A stretch of DNA of 64,000 nucleotides from Lancefieldella sp. Marseille-Q7238 (GTDB lineage Bacteria; Actinomycetota; Coriobacteriia; Coriobacteriales; Atopobiaceae): the NCBI RefSeq assembly GCF_949152215.1, contig NZ_OX424407.1, positions 748,530 through 812,529 on the forward strand, read 5' to 3'. The stretch's first letter is position 1, and every line of letters begins with the position of its first letter. The notes beneath the pieces are model-generated. The model was not told where the DNA came from, did not search any database, and saw nothing but the letters and a program-made list of their open reading frames with translations. Of this stretch, positions 60,971-64,000 are shown in pieces. The position numbers and the translations under genes are program-made.

Positions 60971-61405
60971 TTAACACACAGGGTTGCCGTACTCACGCAT
61001 CATAGCTTCGCGGTTAATAATCCACTGCTTACCATACTTACGAGCATCTACTCCTGGAACTATTTTGCCGTATGCAACAGCCTTACGCAGAGTTGACTCG
61101 CTTAGGCCCCAGAGTTCGCTAGCATCTGAAAACGATATAAGTCCATCGAACGGAGTCGCAACTTCCGTTCCGTTCTCCCATAACTCATCACAAGAGAGAT
61201 CAAGGTCATCGTTCCAGATAATACCGTAGCCACCTTGATCAACCACAACATCTCTGAACAGCGATTCATCTTCCAGAAGCTTGAAAACCGAAAAACGATG
61301 CATAAGCGGAGCTACATCGTAGATTTTTGTAGTTCCATTAGTAAATTGAACGCTCAACTTTAAGTCAACCAGCGCAGAAACTTCTTTGATCTTATGAAAT
61401 TTCAT
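60971..61405 (-). CDS. DUF2442 protein with helix-turn-helix tail
   Basis: A 144-residue protein. The first half is DUF2442 (VDLKLSVQFTNGTTKIYDVAPLM, then GYGIIWNDDLDLSCDELWENG). The second half is an excisionase-like helix-turn-helix (LISFSDASELWGLSESTLRKAVAYGKIVPGVDARKYGKQWIINREAMMREYG), like that at the start of the nearby Fic protein. It follows the DUF4160 gene by 12 bases. Such pairs often behave like toxin-antitoxin units, with this as the regulator; that is inference. Confidence 0.85.
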   Translation of the reverse strand: MKFHKIKEVSALVDLKLSVQFTNGTTKIYDVAPLMHRFSVFKLLEDESLFRDVVVDQGGYGIIWNDDLDLSCDELWENGTEVATPFDGLISFSDASELWGLSESTLRKAVAYGKIVPGVDARKYGKQWIINREAMMREYGNPVC

Positions 61406-61417
61406 ATTCTGCCTCCT

Positions 61418-61672
61418 TTAGACGAGCGGATCGATTTTCTTAAATTCTTGCGTCTCCCACATAACCAGGAGTTCAGTTTGATGAATCTCTATCCACTCGC
61501 GCACCATACCGGCAGCCCGAAGCGGCAGACTACCATCAATTTCCTCGCCCGAATTAATATCAAAAGCTGCAGTATCCTCACCGTAAATTGCATGTATATG
61601 CGGTGGATTGTGTTCTGAGCCCAAGAAATACATGCGTATAACTATCCCGTAAAACCGTGTAAGTGTAGGCAT
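61418..61672 (-). CDS. DUF4160 protein
   Basis: An 84-residue protein. TRFYGIVIRMYFLGSEHNPPHIHAIYGEDTAAFDI and RAAGMVREWIEIHQTELLVMWE match DUF4160, with the conserved HNPPHIHA. It is usually coded just before a DUF2442 protein, as here. Its activity is unknown; a toxin role has been suggested for such pairs. AGAAAGGAT precedes the ATG. Confidence 0.88.
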   Translation of the reverse strand: MPTLTRFYGIVIRMYFLGSEHNPPHIHAIYGEDTAAFDINSGEEIDGSLPLRAAGMVREWIEIHQTELLVMWETQEFKKIDPLV

Positions 61673-62160
61673 ATGTATCCTTTCTTTTTGATAAGTATAT
61701 CACGATAACGTGATATCATCCGCAACTCTTTATTAATAAAAACTCCTCGCATCGTGAACGAGGGGTTAATTTAAGACTGGAACTAAAAATACCTACTGAA
61801 TCTTATTTCCACTCAATAGTCGCATGGGCCGTTTCTGTGTAGTCAGCAGGTCTAGTGGGCTTGGACTTCCTCTGATCTCTTATCAAGAAAACCGTGTAGT
61901 CATCATATAATCTGCACTGACTATATAGTATGTAATCACCTTGAAAAAAATATTTTCGCCCAACCAAAGAATGACACGTATGGCCTACAGAAATGCAGTA
62001 TGATTGTGTACAACTAAGTACATGGACTGAGACGGCGCTAACGAAGTGCGATGCTTCCCAACCCAAGAATTACAAAGTCCGACTGAAGAGTGTCAGTATT
62101 TAACTAAGAAAACACGCCTATTAGTAAACGAAGTAACTACATGCGAATTGTGAAATGAAG
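61673..62160. other. Mostly non-coding stretch with one weak open frame
   Basis: About 490 bases. It includes the promoter of the DUF4160 gene. One - strand frame (61803-62066) ends in RDQRKSKPTRPADYTETAHATIEWK, which has a coding feel, but its TTG start has no ribosome site. It may be the tail of a lost gene. Confidence 0.3.
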
Positions 62161-62544
62161 TTAGAATTCCTCTGCCTCAGGTGCAGACTCGACCTCGGTC
62201 TCAGACTCAAGATTAGCCTCAGACACAGGTTCAGATTCCTGTGCTTCCGATGACTTCGAATCTGCTTCATCCGTAGTCTTGCTGTCGGCAAGAGTTTGCT
62301 CGTATAGCTTACGCAACTCGCTGTCAGCTGCGGTTCCGCTCTGAATGGTTTGAAAGAAGTTGCCGACGATGCCCTTGCTCTCAAGGACGAAGTCAACCTC
62401 ATCGGCCAGGGCCTTATCTACCAACCTCTCAAAGAAATCGGCTTCGAGATTTTCGATTTTTTTCTCAGTGCCGTCGATTGTCAGTTTTTCCTCTTTATCG
62501 ACTTTTATAGTCAGCTTTTTTCCTGTGCTCGATTCTTTACTCAT
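62161..62544 (-). CDS. Small acidic protein coupled to the edge ATPase
   Basis: A 127-residue protein I do not recognise. A lysine-rich start (GKKLTIKVDKEEKLTIDG) is followed by a short helical part with FFERLVDKALADEVDF and a long Glu/Ser-rich tail (EPVSEANLESETEVESAPEAEEF). Its ATG overlaps the ATPase stop by 4 bases (ATGA), so the two are made together. It may be the effector, inhibitor or partner of that ATPase. Confidence 0.7.
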   Translation of the reverse strand: MSKESSTGKKLTIKVDKEEKLTIDGTEKKIENLEADFFERLVDKALADEVDFVLESKGIVGNFFQTIQSGTAADSELRKLYEQTLADSKTTDEADSKSSEAQESEPVSEANLESETEVESAPEAEEF

Positions 62545-64000
62545 GATTTCATCCCTTCGTAGATGTCGCTGCGTCTCTTTACCGCCTTTGATCCGCCGTC
62601 AATAAGTTTGGCAATATTCTCAACAAGCTCGCTCTTACCTCGCGCCCCAACAAACGATTTGTTTGAATAAGTGATGTGATTTTCCTTGCCGATAGTTTTG
62701 TCGTTTTCGGCAAGGATGATTTCGTTAGAGTCAGCGTTCACGACCAGTAGAGGTTCATGCGTCGCAATAAAAAGCTGATGGGTTTTCCTAAGCTCATCGA
62801 ACTTGCTTGCAAGCACGTTTAGGAGAAAAAGTTTGTCCATGTTTGACTCGGGCTGGTCGAACACTATCACCGTATTGCTACCGGAATCTTCAATTTTCTC
62901 GTCAAGGAAATTTGAAACATATATCTTGCTCAGCATGCCTGCTGACAATTCATCGATGGGCATGAAGTTGTTTCCATCAGTTTTAATCTTAATTGTGTAA
63001 TCGAGAGCATCCCTGTAGGGAAGAGAGAAGTTCAGAGAGTCGGAGAAACCTTCCGTAAAGAATACCTCTACCAGCGAATCTACGCTTTCGGGATCAGTGA
63101 GGTCGTAGGGCGGGTTAAAACGCGACTTATTTACTTTTGGTTTATTTCCAATAGCCCCTAGAAACGCCTCTCTGATGCTGTCAGCATCAGAGAGCTCAAG
63201 ATTGATTCCCTCCGTCTCAAGTTTTACAGAACTAGACTCTGACAAGAGTTTCAAGGACGAGGTCAGTTCCTTTTTGTCCAAGCATGGCACGGATTTGGTC
63301 AGCTTCAGTTTCTTAATCTCTAGACAGTTCTTTGCGATGGTTTGCAAGTCGTTATCGGCAGCTGTCTCCTTATTGGCCACTTCAGTTGACCGAAGGCTAA
63401 TCTTGCTGTTATACGCTTTAACTGCAGCATAAATAAGATTGCTAACTCTCTGCTCGAGTTCTAGGTGACGTGATTGTTTTTCATACTTGAGCTTTAAGTC
63501 ACCCAACTCTTTAGTAAACAGGGTTTTAAGCTGTTCCATTGTCAAAGTAAGCTTGTTTGACAATGCACGATTGCTTGCGATTTCTTTGAGCGCCTTGAAG
63601 GCATCATCCACACGATCGATGTCTTCAGAAATACTCGTAACTTTCTGGTTGATAGTTTTTAGCTCGCCAGTCATTCGAGCGTCTGGCTTGTAATCAATCA
63701 CACCCGTACGGTGGCTTTTGTTTGCGTCGATAAACTTGAATGCATCGCCGACGCGAGCAATGCACTCTGAATTTTCATTTTGCAGCCGTTTGCTTACCCG
63801 CTTGTTCGTGAGAAGAACATTCATTGAATCTCTGAAGCTATCGAGTTTCTTTTGGTAACTTCCGCTTTCGATGCTTAACCCGAGATCATCGAGCAGTCCC
63901 GCAGGATCAGAGGAATATGCCTTGATGATTTTCTGATACAGATTCTCAAGCTCAACAACTTTGTAGCTTGAATCGAAATTAAGTTCTCGATTATTCGAAT
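62541..64000 (-). CDS. SMC/OLD-like AAA ATPase, N-terminus beyond the window
   Basis: At least 486 residues; the frame is open to the right edge, so Walker A is not seen. A long helical middle (coil-like, KELGDLKLKYEKQSRHLELEQRV) is followed by the signature-like IDELSAGMLSKIYV, Walker B VIVFDQPESNMD, and a switch motif FIATHEPLLVV. The end GGSKAVKRRSDIYEGMKS is basic. This is the plan of RecF/SMC-like ATPases found in many defence systems. The coupled small acidic gene after it makes a two-gene unit. Confidence 0.8.
   Translation of the reverse strand, partial: SNNRELNFDSSYKVVELENLYQKIIKAYSSDPAGLLDDLGLSIESGSYQKKLDSFRDSMNVLLTNKRVSKRLQNENSECIARVGDAFKFIDANKSHRTGVIDYKPDARMTGELKTINQKVTSISEDIDRVDDAFKALKEIASNRALSNKLTLTMEQLKTLFTKELGDLKLKYEKQSRHLELEQRVSNLIYAAVKAYNSKISLRSTEVANKETAADNDLQTIAKNCLEIKKLKLTKSVPCLDKKELTSSLKLLSESSSVKLETEGINLELSDADSIREAFLGAIGNKPKVNKSRFNPPYDLTDPESVDSLVEVFFTEGFSDSLNFSLPYRDALDYTIKIKTDGNNFMPIDELSAGMLSKIYVSNFLDEKIEDSGSNTVIVFDQPESNMDKLFLLNVLASKFDELRKTHQLFIATHEPLLVVNADSNEIILAENDKTIGKENHITYSNKSFVGARGKSELVENIAKLIDGGSKAVKRRSDIYEGMKS

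Overview
The window looks like a piece of a Gram-positive, fermentative, host-associated actinobacterial chromosome. My best guess is class Coriobacteriia, family Atopobiaceae (Atopobium/Lancefieldella/Olsenella-like). This is an inference from overall protein style, mid-range GC, Tat/lipobox lipoproteins, a mannose-family PTS, an anaerobe-type GH2 and AsnA; no rRNA or other marker gene is present. Most genes have good ribosome binding sites, and many neighbours overlap by 1-11 bases, so operons are easy to read.

Layout. 1-6.4 kb: end of an M20 peptidase, ferritin, EttA, glycerol dehydrogenase and a GH2 glycosidase. 6.7-12.3 kb: a FecCD-type metal/chelate importer followed by a methyltransferase and a MoeA-like protein. 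12.5-26.9 kb: a surface protein, a vapC remnant, a CydDC-like exporter operon with YgbA and DUF454 proteins, a methyltransferase, a flavodoxin, an isochorismatase-like hydrolase, AsnA, and a MacAB-type export operon. 27.4-34.4 kb: a complete mannose-family PTS with an SIS deglycase-like protein, a FrlC-like epimerase, two GntR/UTRA regulators and an unknown protein. Together these look like a PTS-fed pathway for Amadori compounds (fructoselysine or similar).

34.4-41.2 kb: repeat-rich control regions, a TetR regulator, small redox and membrane proteins, a metallophosphoesterase, a decayed RelB-YafQ toxin-antitoxin pair, a truncated TetR, a single-membrane-pass unknown, an intact DUF4143 ATPase with a duplicated operator-like repeat, and an ICMT-like methyltransferase. 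41.4-51.9 kb: a surface/polymer module (OmpR-type two-component system, beta-helix lipoprotein, VTC-domain polymerase, DUF4956, Cthe_2159-like protein, small membrane proteins, CPBP protease), bracketed by two paralogous lipoproteins in inverted orientation.

52-64 kb: an ABC-F ATPase, then a decayed accessory region with fragments of DUF4143 ATPases on both strands, another single-pass unknown, AT-rich genes including a condensation-domain acyltransferase, GlmS, a Fic protein, a DUF4160/DUF2442 pair, and at the edge an SMC/OLD-like ATPase overlapping a small acidic protein.

The strongest unexplained DNA-level signal is a short element, GGCGAGAAGT, scattered on both strands in coding and non-coding DNA far more often than chance would allow. 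It resembles a DNA-uptake or other genome-wide signature sequence. I saw no rRNA, tRNA, CRISPR array, insertion sequence or intact prophage.
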